DNA of 64,000 nt from an uncultured Erythrobacter sp. (GTDB taxonomy: Bacteria; Pseudomonadota; Alphaproteobacteria; Sphingomonadales; Sphingomonadaceae): NCBI RefSeq assembly GCF_947502395.1, contig NZ_CANMZM010000003.1, positions 186,001 through 250,000 of the forward strand. The letters are read 5' to 3'. This document shows, one piece after another, positions 41,769 through 51,942 of this stretch. A program made the position numbers and the translations under genes. Numbering within the stretch: position 1 is the stretch's first letter; each line of letters opens with the position of its first letter. The notes below the pieces were generated by a model that was not told where the DNA came from, did no database searches, and saw only the letters and a program-made list of their open reading frames with translations.

Positions 41769-44360
41769 TTAGAACGAATAGCCCAGCGAGACTCTGAAAT
41801 TGCGTCCTACGATGGGGCGTCCAAACGTCGCGGTGGTCACATCTCCGCCTACAGGCGCAAACAGGTCGGTCCTTGGGTTACCCTCGGTCAGGCCGATCGT
41901 ATTGGTGAGGTTGTCGGCAACTACGGACAGTTCAAAGCCGCTGAAGAATCCAAGCCGTGCACCCGCGCCGAGCGAAGTGTAGCCCGGCAGCAGGATCGAA
42001 TTGCCGATATCTGAGAAGCGATCACCTACGTTATAGACGCTCAGGAAAATGGAGCCCTCAGAGTCTCCGAGACCGATGTCTTGTCCATCGAATTCAAAAC
42101 GTGGCCTGACCGAGATGATACGCGCTGGAATGCGCGGCACTCGGTTTCCAGAAATCGCCGAATCATCGACCTCCAATCCGCCGCCTGAAACCGTCAGTCC
42201 GGTCAGGTCAGGGTCCTGAAAAGTACCTTTTGCGCTGACTGAAAAGCCGTAAAATGGACCGACTTCGGCTTCGATCTCGATTCCGATCGTCTCACTCGCC
42301 TGAATGATCGTGGCGTCGATTACGTTGCCGTTGATATCGTTGACTGGTTCGGTGAAGGGCTGATCGTCAACCTCGCTGAAGAAGCCAGTGATGAAGGCTC
42401 GGAACTGCGGAGTGTTGACCTTAAAGCCGCCTTCCACTTGGAAGACAGAGCCGACCAAGACCGATCCCGTGTTTCCGGCACCGGCGGACGCTAGGTCGTC
42501 CAGTGTCGGGGTACGGAAACCATCGCTCACACGGCCAAAGGTTGAGAGCCAGTCGGTAACGACGTAGTTGCCTGCAAACGTCCAAGCGAATTCGTCATAG
42601 GTTTCACGGAACGATTCAAACTGCCCCGTCCCGCCAACGACCGCATCGTCTGCCGTTGTGGGCAAAGAACCTGTTGGAAGCAGTGTGTTCTGATCGCTCA
42701 AGTCGAATGTGCCGGGTATCTCGACCGCACCTTCGAGGGTCTGCGTTTCATAGCGGATGCCGCCGTCTAGACGCAGCCTGTCATTCACTTCCCATTCGTC
42801 AGAAAGGTACCAAGCGAAGACCTCGCCATCCCCTGAATAGTTCTGGAAGAAGCCGGTAGAGAAATTGGTGAAGCCGTTCTGCGACAGTGTGCCAAGAGCA
42901 TTCCCGTCCCCGTCAATCGCCGTCAACTCGATCTGGCGCGGAGAGGTGTCTATCTCATGGACATATCCTGCAAAGGTCTGGAACTGATCGATGCTATAAA
43001 AGCTTGAGTAGAAACCGAATGTGACGTTGTGGATGCCAACGCTGGTGTCGAACGAGTTCGAGAGCTGGAAATCATTGATGAAGTTCTCATAGTCGGAATT
43101 GACCGGGAAGAATCCGCTCGTCCCGATGAGACCATTGCCATTGTTTCCACCTTGGCCGGCTGCATCTGGTAGTCCAAACGGCGTGCCGTCCAGGAATGAG
43201 GCGGTGACTGCAGCGACATCTGTTCCGAAAGCCGCCTGGGCAGCACCCAGCTGGCCAGCGAGGAAGGTGTTGGCGTCTTCAGCACCAAAGGCGATCGCCG
43301 AGTTGAATTGGGTTTCGCCATTGACGTAGCGGCTGCGGTTTATGACCGTGAAGCCGCCACCGAGATCGTATTCAATCTCTGCGCCGAAGGTTGTCGCCAC
43401 GTTGTTGATACCATCGGAAAGATCAAACTCCTGGGGCCCGGTGGGAAACAGGAGCGTCGTGTTGCGAAGATCATCGCTAACCAGAGTGCCAGTGTTGGCA
43501 TCGATACCGGTTAGGCTTGTCAGGTCGCCATCAGCATCAAGATCAAGCGGGATCGCGAGCAGGAACAGGTTTCGATCATTTATGTGGCTGGCCGAAACGG
43601 TGATTTCTCCACGATCGAAAGACTGGGTAAGGCTAGCCCGGATCTGTCCCCCTTCGTCTCCGCGGAAGCCCGGATCGCGCACTCCGTCGGCGACACGGTA
43701 AAACCCGCCAACTGCGAAGGTTGTGTCTTCACCGAGCGGTCCGGAATAGTTCGCATCAATGCGAGCATGTCCGAAATCGCCCCATTCGAGTTTGATCCCA
43801 CCTTCCGGTACATCTGTCCCCTTCTTGGTGATGTAGTTGAAAATCCCACCTGGCGCGTTCGAAGCAAAGACCGATGACGAGCCGCCGCGCACTGCTTCAA
43901 GCCGCTCTGTGGAGAGGTCATTTCTGTAAAGCCCATCAGGAGTGAGGAAGCCGATCCCATGCTCCTCGAATACGGGAAGGCCATCAACCTGAATCTTGGA
44001 GAATAGGAATTGTCCTGGGGCTGGAATACCGCGAATGAAAACATTCGAAGCAGCCTGTCCACCAGATGACTCGGCCCAGACACCCGGCACCTGCGCGAAA
44101 AGGTCAGCCACTGTGAGGGGCGCGAGCTCGGCAATATCGTCGCCATTGAATGTCGATACCGAGACGGTGGCTTCGAATTGAGTCTGCGCAGTGTTGCCCG
44201 CGCGGCCAGTGACGATGATCTGATTGAGAGAATTGTCTTCATCCGCATTGGCACCAGCCGCTGCATCACCAGAGCCACCTTCTGCATCCTGCGCCCAAGC
44301 AGGGGAAGCCAAAAGTGCGGCCCCTGCCAGAAGAGAAAACTTGATTGCCATACGCTTCAT
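41769..44360 (-). CDS. TonB-dependent outer-membrane receptor
   Basis: 863 residues. A signal peptide is visible (MKRMAIKFSLLAGAALLASP, cleavage after AWAQ). The plug domain has NQIIVTGRAGNTAQTQFEAT and LTVADLFAQVPGVWAESSGG with RGIPAPGQFLFSKIQVDGLP. A long beta-barrel follows and ends in the C-terminal Phe (VSLGYSF) used for BAM assembly. It would import an oligosaccharide or glycoside with TonB energy. It is divergent from an SSS symporter-GH13-LacI operon, and two LacI-type palindromes lie between, supporting a sugar substrate. A terminator follows it. Confidence 0.93.
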   Translation of the reverse strand: MKRMAIKFSLLAGAALLASPAWAQDAEGGSGDAAAGANADEDNSLNQIIVTGRAGNTAQTQFEATVSVSTFNGDDIAELAPLTVADLFAQVPGVWAESSGGQAASNVFIRGIPAPGQFLFSKIQVDGLPVFEEHGIGFLTPDGLYRNDLSTERLEAVRGGSSSVFASNAPGGIFNYITKKGTDVPEGGIKLEWGDFGHARIDANYSGPLGEDTTFAVGGFYRVADGVRDPGFRGDEGGQIRASLTQSFDRGEITVSASHINDRNLFLLAIPLDLDADGDLTSLTGIDANTGTLVSDDLRNTTLLFPTGPQEFDLSDGINNVATTFGAEIEYDLGGGFTVINRSRYVNGETQFNSAIAFGAEDANTFLAGQLGAAQAAFGTDVAAVTASFLDGTPFGLPDAAGQGGNNGNGLIGTSGFFPVNSDYENFINDFQLSNSFDTSVGIHNVTFGFYSSFYSIDQFQTFAGYVHEIDTSPRQIELTAIDGDGNALGTLSQNGFTNFSTGFFQNYSGDGEVFAWYLSDEWEVNDRLRLDGGIRYETQTLEGAVEIPGTFDLSDQNTLLPTGSLPTTADDAVVGGTGQFESFRETYDEFAWTFAGNYVVTDWLSTFGRVSDGFRTPTLDDLASAGAGNTGSVLVGSVFQVEGGFKVNTPQFRAFITGFFSEVDDQPFTEPVNDINGNVIDATIIQASETIGIEIEAEVGPFYGFSVSAKGTFQDPDLTGLTVSGGGLEVDDSAISGNRVPRIPARIISVRPRFEFDGQDIGLGDSEGSIFLSVYNVGDRFSDIGNSILLPGYTSLGAGARLGFFSGFELSVVADNLTNTIGLTEGNPRTDLFAPVGGDVTTATFGRPIVGRNFRVSLGYSF

Positions 44361-44436
44361 TTGCCTGCTCCCAGTTTTTACGACTCGTCTTGATTCGAGT
44401 TCAGCGAGTAGTGTGTTAAAGCCCGGTTTTCAATTT

Positions 44437-44450
44437 TGCAAGCGCTTGCA
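44437..44450. promoter_or_regulatory. LacI-family operator 1
   Basis: TGCAAGCGCTTGCA is a perfect 14-bp palindrome with the central CG typical of LacI/GalR-family operators. It lies about 77 bases upstream of the TonB receptor start. The LacI-type regulator at 47901 is the likely binder. Confidence 0.75.
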
Positions 44451-44580
44451 TTTTTATGCAGCGTTGGTGATCATTGAATCATTACCTAAAGAAAGGAATT
44501 CATAATGAGAATATTTTATAACTTAAATTCATAGTTTTATGACGGTATAGCCAAAGTACCTTTGTGCCGAGGGCTTAAAG

Positions 44581-44594
44581 TGCTAACGCTTGCA
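44581..44594. promoter_or_regulatory. LacI-family operator 2
   Basis: TGCTAACGCTTGCA shares the CGCTTGCA half-site with operator 1, 144 bases away, and lies about 75 bases upstream of the symporter start. The pair would let one repressor control both divergent transcripts, possibly by looping. Confidence 0.7.
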
Positions 44595-44668
44595 AAAATG
44601 AACAGGCGTTCGTCGAAAGATTGGCACGCCCTGTCGAGGATGGACCCGCGTCAGCGGTGAGGAGAAAA

Positions 44669-46252
44669 ATGCCGACACTCACAATTTCTGCGCTCGATAT
44701 CGGAATCGTGCTGGTCTATTTCTTGGGAATGATCGTGCTTGGCCTGGTGTTGGCGCGGCGTAGCAAAGGCGCGGAGGATTATTTCCTTGCGGGCCGGAAT
44801 ATGGTTTGGCCCTTCATCGGCCTTTCTCTGTTCGCTTCGAATATCTCGAGTACCACATTGGTCGGATTGTCGGGTGATGCATACGCAACTGGCATTTCGG
44901 TATACAATTACGAGTGGATGGCCGCCGTCATCCTCGTGGTCTTTGCCGTGGTTTTCCTGCCGATCATCTTGCGGCGACAGGTTTTCACAATGCCGGAGTT
45001 CCTAGCCGGCCGTTACGATGGGCGCATCCGTACTTACTTTTCACTTCTGACCCTGTTTTTGAGCGTTGTGGTGGAGACCGCCGGGTCTCTTTTCGCAGGT
45101 GCAATCGTAATCCAATTGATCCTGCCCGACGTGCCTTTGTGGCAAATCATGACGGTTCTGGCGCTGATTGCGGGATTCTACACCGTCACCGGAGGGCTTG
45201 CGGCTGTAATGATCACAGATGCCGTTCAAGCGATCCTGTTATTGCTTGGATCATCGGTCATTACCTGGATCGCGCTTGAGCAGATTGGCGGCTGGAGCGT
45301 GCTGATGGAAGAGGTGGGATCGGAAAAGCTTAGCCTGATCAGGCCCATCGGAGATGCAGGTGTCCCCTGGCTTGGCCTGATCACCGGGGTGCCGATTCTA
45401 GGCTTCTATTATTGGGCAACCAATCAGGCGATTGTGCAACGCGCCTTGTCAGCCAAATCGGTTGACCATGGGCGTTGGGGAGCGATATTTGCTGGCGCCC
45501 TCAAGCTGCCTCCACTCTTTATCATGGTCCTGCCCGGAAGCATGGCGATCTTGCTCTACCCTGAGCTTGAAAGCGCCAATCAGGTCTATCCGACCATGAT
45601 GTTCGACTTGCTGCCAGCAGGATTGCTCGGCCTCACACTGGCAGGTTTCCTGGCAGCGATCATGTCGCAGATCGACTCTGCACTCAATTCTGCATCGACA
45701 TTGGTGACGATGGATTTTGTCCGCCGCGCAAAGCCAGAACTTGATAGCCGTCAATTGATGCAGGTTGGCCGGGTCGTCATGGTCGGCTTTCTATTGTTCG
45801 CAATCGTCTGGGCACCGATTATCGCCGACTTCCGGTCGATCTTTGCGTATATCCAGACCATGTTCTCCTACGCCGTGCCACCGATCGTGGCTTTGTTTGT
45901 ATTGGGGGTATTCTGGCGCAGGGCCAATGCCGCGGGTGGTGCTGCCTGCATGATGATCGGTCTCGCTCTCGGCATTGGTGGGTTTGTCGCCATTGAGGTG
46001 CTGGGCCTGTTCAGCCTGCACTTCCTCTATATGGCACCGCTCCTCTTCCTGGCCTGCTGCGTGGCTCTTGTGATTGGAAGCCTAACTGCTCCGCCACCAG
46101 ATCCCGCGAGTGTCGAAGAGTTTATCTGGACTCCGGGCGTGTTCGCGGAGGAAAGTGCTGAACTGGCTGCCAAACCCGCTTGGCAGAACTACCGTTACCA
46201 AGCCGTTGCTCTGCTTCTAGTCACAACCGTGATCGTGGTGGCGTTTCGATGA
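44669..46252 (+). CDS. Sodium:solute symporter family transporter (sugar cluster 1)
   Basis: 527 residues from the ATG at 44669, preceded by GAGGAG; a longer frame from 44621 is less likely. About 13-14 hydrophobic helices are visible. SSS hallmarks are GAEDYFLAGRNMVWPFIGLS near the N-terminus, FIGLSLFASNISSTTLVGLS, YYWATNQAIVQRALSAKS, and FLAAIMSQIDSALNSASTLV at the Na+ site. It likely imports a mono- or disaccharide with sodium across the inner membrane. It overlaps the GH13 gene by four bases. Confidence 0.92.
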   Translation: MPTLTISALDIGIVLVYFLGMIVLGLVLARRSKGAEDYFLAGRNMVWPFIGLSLFASNISSTTLVGLSGDAYATGISVYNYEWMAAVILVVFAVVFLPIILRRQVFTMPEFLAGRYDGRIRTYFSLLTLFLSVVVETAGSLFAGAIVIQLILPDVPLWQIMTVLALIAGFYTVTGGLAAVMITDAVQAILLLLGSSVITWIALEQIGGWSVLMEEVGSEKLSLIRPIGDAGVPWLGLITGVPILGFYYWATNQAIVQRALSAKSVDHGRWGAIFAGALKLPPLFIMVLPGSMAILLYPELESANQVYPTMMFDLLPAGLLGLTLAGFLAAIMSQIDSALNSASTLVTMDFVRRAKPELDSRQLMQVGRVVMVGFLLFAIVWAPIIADFRSIFAYIQTMFSYAVPPIVALFVLGVFWRRANAAGGAACMMIGLALGIGGFVAIEVLGLFSLHFLYMAPLLFLACCVALVIGSLTAPPPDPASVEEFIWTPGVFAEESAELAAKPAWQNYRYQAVALLLVTTVIVVAFR

Positions 46253-47886
46253 TTGAGGCAGGATCAAACGTGATCGGCACTGGCGATGCAGCGAGCTGGT
46301 GGAAGGGTGCGGTAATCTACCAAATCTATCCGCGCAGCTTTGCGGACAGCAATGGTGATGGCATTGGAGACCTTCGTGGGGCAATCGAGAAGCTCGACCA
46401 TGTCGCCGATCTTGGTGTTGACGGCATTTGGCTTTCGCCTTTCTTCACATCGCCAATGGCCGATTATGGATACGACGTTGCCGACTACTGCGACATCGAT
46501 CCCATTTTCGGAACCTTGGCAGATTTCGACACCCTCATTGATCGAGCCCATTCACTCGGCCTGAAAGTCATCATCGATCAGGTCTATTCCCACACCTCCG
46601 ATCAGCATGAATGGTTCAAAGAGAGCCGCAGTTCATCCAAGTCCGCCAAAGCCGATTGGTATGTTTGGGCGGATGCGAAAGAAGACGGCACACCGCCAAA
46701 CAATTGGTTATCCATGTTTGGCGGTTCGGCCTGGTCGTGGGACACGTCGCGGCGGCAGTACTACCTCCACAATTTCCTGCGCGAACAGCCCGACTTGAAC
46801 TTTCACAATCCTGCGGTTCAAGATGCGATACTGGATGTAACTCGGTTCTGGCTAGACCGGGGAGTTGATGGCTTTCGTCTCGACGTTGCGAACAACTATT
46901 TCCACGATATCAAGCTGCGAGATAATCCTACCAGCGGCCGCACCGACTTAAGTCGACCCTATGATTTCCAGCACCATCGGTTCAATCGATCACGACCAGA
47001 GAACATCGCGTTCCTCGAACGCCTGCGTGCAGTTCTGGATGAATATCCGAACAAGACCAGCGTGGCAGAGATTGCCAGTGGGTCGAATCTGGTGCGCAGT
47101 CTCGAATACACAGAAGGCCAATCGCGCCTGCACACAGCCTATAATTTCCATTTCCTGGAGAACTCTTCTCCAACGCCCGGCTTCATTGAAAGTGCGCTGG
47201 AGGCATGGACAGACAAAGACGCTTGGCCTTCATGGTCTCTCTCCAATCACGATGTCCGAAGGGCACTTACGCGATGGTCCGATGCAGATGGATCGCCCGC
47301 AAGAGCCAAGATGCTCCTCGCTTTGCTGTTGAGCCTTCGCGGCACAATCTTCCTCTATCAAGGGGAAGAGTTGGGACTGCCGCAGGGAGATGTGCCATTT
47401 GACCAGCTGCGCGATCCTGAGGCTATTCGGTTTTGGCCGGACAATCTTGGACGCGATGGTTGTCGAACGCCGATGCCGTGGTCCAGCGAGGCGCTCGCTG
47501 CGGGCTTTTCGGAAGGTCAACCTTGGCTTCCGCTAGACGAGCGGCATCGTCAATTGGCTGTCGACAAACAGACCAATGAGAACGGCTCAGTGTTGGAGTT
47601 TGCGCGCCAGTTCATAACTACCCGCAGGTCATGCCAGGCGCTGGCATCTGGTGACCACCTCCCGGTTAGGGTGCAGGACCTGGATAGTCTGGTTTTTGAA
47701 CGCCGGTGCGGTGGTCAGCGCGTCCTATGCGCATTCAATCTGTCTGAAACAGAGACCACCCACTTGCCCCTCGATCAGTACCAGTCATTCTCCCCTTTCG
47801 GTGCTCTGTGCCTTGAAGGTGCACTCGAGAGTGGAAAGTTGACCTTAGGTCCCAACGGCATCTTCATTGCTTGCGAAGAGGGCTGA
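46249..47886 (+). CDS. GH13 family alpha-glucosidase
   Basis: 545 residues from the ATG at 46249. The TIM-barrel regions are WWKGAVIYQIYPRSFADSNG, DGIWLSPFFTSPMADYGYDV, GFRLDVANNYFHD with the nucleophile Asp at about 212, SVAEIASGSN with the acid/base Glu at about 274, and WSLSNHDVRRAL with Asp at about 335. It hydrolyses alpha-glucosidic bonds in maltose-type or isomaltose-type oligosaccharides. No signal peptide is visible, so it acts in the cytosol after uptake by the symporter. It is translationally coupled to the symporter, and the LacI regulator follows 14 bases later. Confidence 0.92.
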   Translation: MIEAGSNVIGTGDAASWWKGAVIYQIYPRSFADSNGDGIGDLRGAIEKLDHVADLGVDGIWLSPFFTSPMADYGYDVADYCDIDPIFGTLADFDTLIDRAHSLGLKVIIDQVYSHTSDQHEWFKESRSSSKSAKADWYVWADAKEDGTPPNNWLSMFGGSAWSWDTSRRQYYLHNFLREQPDLNFHNPAVQDAILDVTRFWLDRGVDGFRLDVANNYFHDIKLRDNPTSGRTDLSRPYDFQHHRFNRSRPENIAFLERLRAVLDEYPNKTSVAEIASGSNLVRSLEYTEGQSRLHTAYNFHFLENSSPTPGFIESALEAWTDKDAWPSWSLSNHDVRRALTRWSDADGSPARAKMLLALLLSLRGTIFLYQGEELGLPQGDVPFDQLRDPEAIRFWPDNLGRDGCRTPMPWSSEALAAGFSEGQPWLPLDERHRQLAVDKQTNENGSVLEFARQFITTRRSCQALASGDHLPVRVQDLDSLVFERRCGGQRVLCAFNLSETETTHLPLDQYQSFSPFGALCLEGALESGKLTLGPNGIFIACEEG

Positions 47887-47900
47887 GGGTAGAGGCTTGA

Positions 47901-48923
47901 ATGATGCGCCGCACTACTGAAGTAACTATGGGTGATATCGCCAGAATGGCTGGCGTTTCGGAGTCGACCGTCTCCCGTGCTCTGGCGGGAAGCTCTCTTG
48001 TCGCGGCGAAAACGCGTCAACGCATCAGTGAGATCGCACGTAACGCCAACTTCTCAATCAATGAGCAGGCTAGAAACCTGGCTCTTAAACAAACTCGCAC
48101 AATAGAAGTCATCTTCCCGATTGAGCGGGGGACTTTGCAGCAAGTTTCTGACCCGTTTTTCGTAGATATGCTGGCCGTTCTGACCGATGAGTTGGGCAAG
48201 CATGGCTATGATGTCCTGATGTCCCGCTCACCACCTTGGGATGAGGATCGGCCGGGATGTGCGTTTTTGGGTGCACGTGCCGATGGGGTTATCTTTGTTG
48301 GCCAAGGCCGGCACCGGTCTGACATTCGCGATTTCGCACGAAAGCACGGGAAGGTTGTAGTTTGGGGCGCCGTTTCTCCGGGAGACGATTACTGTGTTGT
48401 CGGGAGCGACAATGTCGGAGGGGCCAGGATGGCCACCACGCACATGCTCCAACTTGGACGGAAGAGGATCGCCTTCCTTGGCGACACCGACTTGCCCGAG
48501 ATGCGGCAGCGATTTGAGGGCTATTGCGATGCACTGAAGGCGCATGATCTGCCAATTGACGAAAGCCTAGTGATCCACACCCCCTTCGATATCGAAAAGG
48601 CACGTGAAGTCAGTCAACCGTTTGTCGAACTCTTCCCGCGCTTCGACGGCATATTCGCATGCAGCGATATGATCGCAATCGCCGCGATTGCCAATTTGCG
48701 CCAAGCGGGGATCAAAGTGCCTGAGGATGTATCAGTTGTCGGCTTCGATGATATCCCTTCAAGTGCTCACGTAAGCCCATCGATCACTACGGTTCATCAA
48801 CGCATCCACCGAGCCGGGATGCTCATGGTCGAAAGGCTAATGGGCATATTAGAAGGAGGAGCACCCGAACCGGTTGTGATCGAAACTGAGCTTATTGTCA
48901 GGCAGTCATGTGGCGCGCACTAG
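47901..48923 (+). CDS. LacI family transcriptional regulator
   Basis: 340 residues, ATG at 47901. The N-terminal LacI helix-turn-helix and hinge read TMGDIARMAGVSESTVSRAL followed by AGSSLVAAKTRQRISEIA. The periplasmic-binding-like domain has RTIEVIFPIERGT, FLGARADGVIFVGQ, GGARMATTHMLQLGRKRIAF, and VVGFDDIPSSAHVSPSITTV with the usual C-terminal pattern. It is the last gene of the symporter-GH13 operon and likely represses it and the divergent receptor gene through the palindromes at 44437 and 44581 until a sugar binds. Confidence 0.93.
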   Translation: MMRRTTEVTMGDIARMAGVSESTVSRALAGSSLVAAKTRQRISEIARNANFSINEQARNLALKQTRTIEVIFPIERGTLQQVSDPFFVDMLAVLTDELGKHGYDVLMSRSPPWDEDRPGCAFLGARADGVIFVGQGRHRSDIRDFARKHGKVVVWGAVSPGDDYCVVGSDNVGGARMATTHMLQLGRKRIAFLGDTDLPEMRQRFEGYCDALKAHDLPIDESLVIHTPFDIEKAREVSQPFVELFPRFDGIFACSDMIAIAAIANLRQAGIKVPEDVSVVGFDDIPSSAHVSPSITTVHQRIHRAGMLMVERLMGILEGGAPEPVVIETELIVRQSCGAH

Positions 48924-49317
48924 GAGGCCTAAGACACCGACGGTCCGCTGATTGGGGGCCTTGGTGCTCGCGGGTTGTCTAATTGGCCAATTGAGATTGC
49001 AGATCGACACACTTTGCTGTTTTTGGGCACTTCGATTCGGTCTCGACTGACACGGTTTGTGTTGTCCATTCCGTCCATTCATTTAAGTGTGCGGTTTGAA
49101 AGTGGTCGGAACAATTCGCTCTCTTTGCAGTTCGGCTTGAGCAGGTTCAGATCAACTGCTTGACCGTGCAGTACTGGTGGTTCAAGGAACAGGCTGCCGT
49201 TTCGGTGGGACGTATAACTTTGACAGCTCGGAAATCGGAAGGTGGGAAAGCCAGTTCGGCGCGCGCCTTCGCTCTCTTTGCGTGGGGCTGTGTTCTTTGC
49301 CAGGATGCGTTAGGCTC
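48924..49317. other. Intergenic region upstream of the MMPL gene
   Basis: This 394-base gap follows the LacI gene. It presumably holds the MMPL promoter. I see no LacI-type palindrome, strong hairpin or convincing small gene. An upstream in-frame extension of the MMPL frame to 49177 looks non-coding in composition. Confidence 0.45.
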
Positions 49318-51597
49318 ATGATCGGGATTGAACGTCGATCTTCTCGAATTGAGAGAACCCTGACCAAGGTCGGTGAGTATTGTTGGGATCGCCCTTGGTG
49401 GGTGCTCGGAGCATGGCTTATCGCCACTGTAGTGGCAGCTCTCATCACTGCTGCTTACGCAGACCGTTTGGTCAGCGGAGCAGGGAGCATCGAGGGAAGC
49501 CAATCTGCGCGTGTCGATGCCGAGTTGACCCGCGTGTTTGGCATCAGGGACAGTCAGACGCTTATCTTTACCTACAGTAATCCCGTGCTGAACCATGATA
49601 TCGATGCACGGGATGCGTTTGTCGCCGAACTCGAAGACAAACTTTTCGAGAACCCGGTGGTTGAATCTGTCCTCCGGGCAAGTGATCTTGTTGATCAGCC
49701 TCGCGACGACAAGGGCCATGCGCTGGTAATCGCCCTGGACACCGAGGATGCACTTGCCGCTGAGCAGCAAGTTCCCGTAGTCAGAGAGGCGATTGCAGAG
49801 ACTCTTCAGAATCGTCCCGACATAGAATGGGCTGTGAGTGGTCGTGGCGCAGTGAGCTACGACCTTGCGATCTTTAGCAATAATGACAGTATGAAGTCAG
49901 AACTTCGGGCTTTGCCGCTTGCTTTGCTGGTACTGCTCTACGCCTTTGGCGCCGTGTTATCAGCATCGCTGCCGATTATTACAGCGGTCGCTGCCCGCAC
50001 CGTCGCCTTTGCCGGCATTGTGTTTTTTGCCGGATTCTTTGAGATATCGACCTTATCGCAAGCGATCGTAACGATGCTCGCTATCGCTTTGGGGATCGAT
50101 TATTCGCTGTTCGTATACCACAGGTATCGCCAGGTCTTGAAGGATGCAGGGGCATGTGCACCTGACGAAATCGATCAGCGGCGGCGCGATGCATTCGCCG
50201 AAGCAATGGGGCAATCGGGCCTTGTTGTGCTTTACAGCGGGATTGCAGTAGCAATCGGCATGACATCGCTTTTGCTCACGCCAATGATGGAAATGCGTTC
50301 GATCGGGGTCGGTGGCTTGGCGGCTGTTGTGGTCAGTGTGGCTGCAGCGTTGACCATGCTTCCATCATTGCTGTCACTGATCGGCGCACGGGCGCTCGAT
50401 TGGCCCAATCGCGCGAAGCCCGGCCGAGGTTATGAAGCCACTTCAGCGCGTTGGTGCGCGTGGGGGCGAAGCGTCGTTGCCCATCCATGGATAGCGATCG
50501 TCACCAGCCTTACCGTGGTGCTGCTGATGGCGGCTCCAGCCTTGTACACCCAAACTGGCTTTCCGGACGACGAGTTTTTCCCACAGGAACTCGAATCCGT
50601 GCGCGGGGTTCAAATGCTTGAGGAAATGGAGATCAAGGGCTTCAGCTCTCCGATCTTCATCATCATCTCAAGCAAGGATGGGGGCAAGGTTATCACCCGG
50701 CAAAGCACCGCGCAGTTGCGCGCGTTGAAGGACTCAATCGAGGCTGACCCGCGAATTGCCGAAGTGTCGACGCCGCGCCTTTCAGAGCGTCCTTCGTTCA
50801 TGCCTTTCCCGGCGGGGAGTGCACAGAAATTGGTGAGCGAGACCGAGGACAAAATCCTATTCCGCGTGATCCCGCGCACAGACACCAAGTTGATCGAACT
50901 TCGCGCTCTGGTGCGCGAGATACCAAGTTGGATCGAATTGCCGGATGTCGTTGTAGAGGTCGGCGGACAACCGCAGTTTCTGAATGATTTCGACGAGGGT
51001 GTAACCGCGAGTTACGCACCGGTGATAATCTCTGTGCTGATAGCAACTGGTCTTGCACTTCTCCTAATGCTTGGAGCTCCGCTTGCGTCCTTCAAAGCAC
51101 TGATGCTCAACCTTCTTTCAGTGGGTGCTGGATTTGGGATGGTCGTGTTTGTGTTTCAGCTTGGATACGGCGCAGAGGTCTTCGGCGTGGCAGGCCCGAC
51201 CGAGCTGATCCCGAGTTCAGTACCAGTTGTGATTTTCGCAGTTCTGTTCGGTCTCAGCATGGATTACGAGATCTTTCTGGTAAGCAGGATGAAGGACATT
51301 TACCTTGCTTGCGGCGACAATGAGAGAAGCATTATCGAAGCGCTGGGCGACACAGGCTCTGTCATCAGCAGCGCGGCTCTGATCATGGCTCTTGTCTTTG
51401 GCGCATTCGCCTTTTCTCAAATCATCATCGTGCAGATGGTCGGAGTGGGCCTCGCGACTGCCATCCTTGTCGATGCCCTCATCATAAGGGCAGTCTTGGG
51501 CCCGGCCCTAATGATGGTCGCAGGCAAATGGAACTGGTGGCCACTTTTTCCGGACTCGAGCAACCATAGCGCCGAGCAACCAAAGCCCGCAGCTTAA
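49318..51597 (+). CDS. MMPL/RND family transporter
   Basis: 759 residues from the ATG at 49318, after which a typical N-terminus begins (RTLTKVGEYCWDRPWWVLGA). There are two repeats, each with a large soluble loop and about six helices. The motif TMLAIALGIDYSLFVYHRYR in repeat 1 and VIFAVLFGLSMDYEIFLVSR in repeat 2 carry the conserved GxDYxxF/L residues of MMPL proteins. These use the proton gradient to move lipids or hydrophobic compounds across the inner membrane. It stands between two sugar clusters without obvious coupling, and its substrate is unknown. Confidence 0.9.
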   Translation: MIGIERRSSRIERTLTKVGEYCWDRPWWVLGAWLIATVVAALITAAYADRLVSGAGSIEGSQSARVDAELTRVFGIRDSQTLIFTYSNPVLNHDIDARDAFVAELEDKLFENPVVESVLRASDLVDQPRDDKGHALVIALDTEDALAAEQQVPVVREAIAETLQNRPDIEWAVSGRGAVSYDLAIFSNNDSMKSELRALPLALLVLLYAFGAVLSASLPIITAVAARTVAFAGIVFFAGFFEISTLSQAIVTMLAIALGIDYSLFVYHRYRQVLKDAGACAPDEIDQRRRDAFAEAMGQSGLVVLYSGIAVAIGMTSLLLTPMMEMRSIGVGGLAAVVVSVAAALTMLPSLLSLIGARALDWPNRAKPGRGYEATSARWCAWGRSVVAHPWIAIVTSLTVVLLMAAPALYTQTGFPDDEFFPQELESVRGVQMLEEMEIKGFSSPIFIIISSKDGGKVITRQSTAQLRALKDSIEADPRIAEVSTPRLSERPSFMPFPAGSAQKLVSETEDKILFRVIPRTDTKLIELRALVREIPSWIELPDVVVEVGGQPQFLNDFDEGVTASYAPVIISVLIATGLALLLMLGAPLASFKALMLNLLSVGAGFGMVVFVFQLGYGAEVFGVAGPTELIPSSVPVVIFAVLFGLSMDYEIFLVSRMKDIYLACGDNERSIIEALGDTGSVISSAALIMALVFGAFAFSQIIIVQMVGVGLATAILVDALIIRAVLGPALMMVAGKWNWWPLFPDSSNHSAEQPKPAA

Positions 51598-51942
51598 TGC
51601 GTGAATGCGATTAGCCGTCGCCTAAACGATCAAACTGCACTGCACGGATTCGATTGTTGTCCACGCTTATCCCGGTGGCATTGCTGGAAGCAGGTTTCGC
51701 AAGGGTTGGACCGGGCCCTACTGAAGTAGCTTCTTGGTCGGGGTATTGCTCGGCAAGCAAGGCAAATATTGAGTTGCCGCAAAGACAAACTCATCCGGAC
51801 GCTTCACGTATGTGGTCTGGCGATGCGCTTTAGTGCGGTTGACGGCATCCCCAATTCTTTGCAGCCCCGCGTCTAAAGCCTTGCTTTCGTTCGGCTGATC
51901 GCGAAACCTGCGAGCCACCTCAAATCCGATCGGGAAATAGGC
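51598..51942. other. Intergenic region between the MMPL and GH3 genes
   Basis: 345 bases. It likely includes the GH3 operon promoter. A minus-strand frame continues through it from the antisense of GH3, but nothing in it is recognised as a protein family. No LacI palindrome was found here. Confidence 0.4.
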
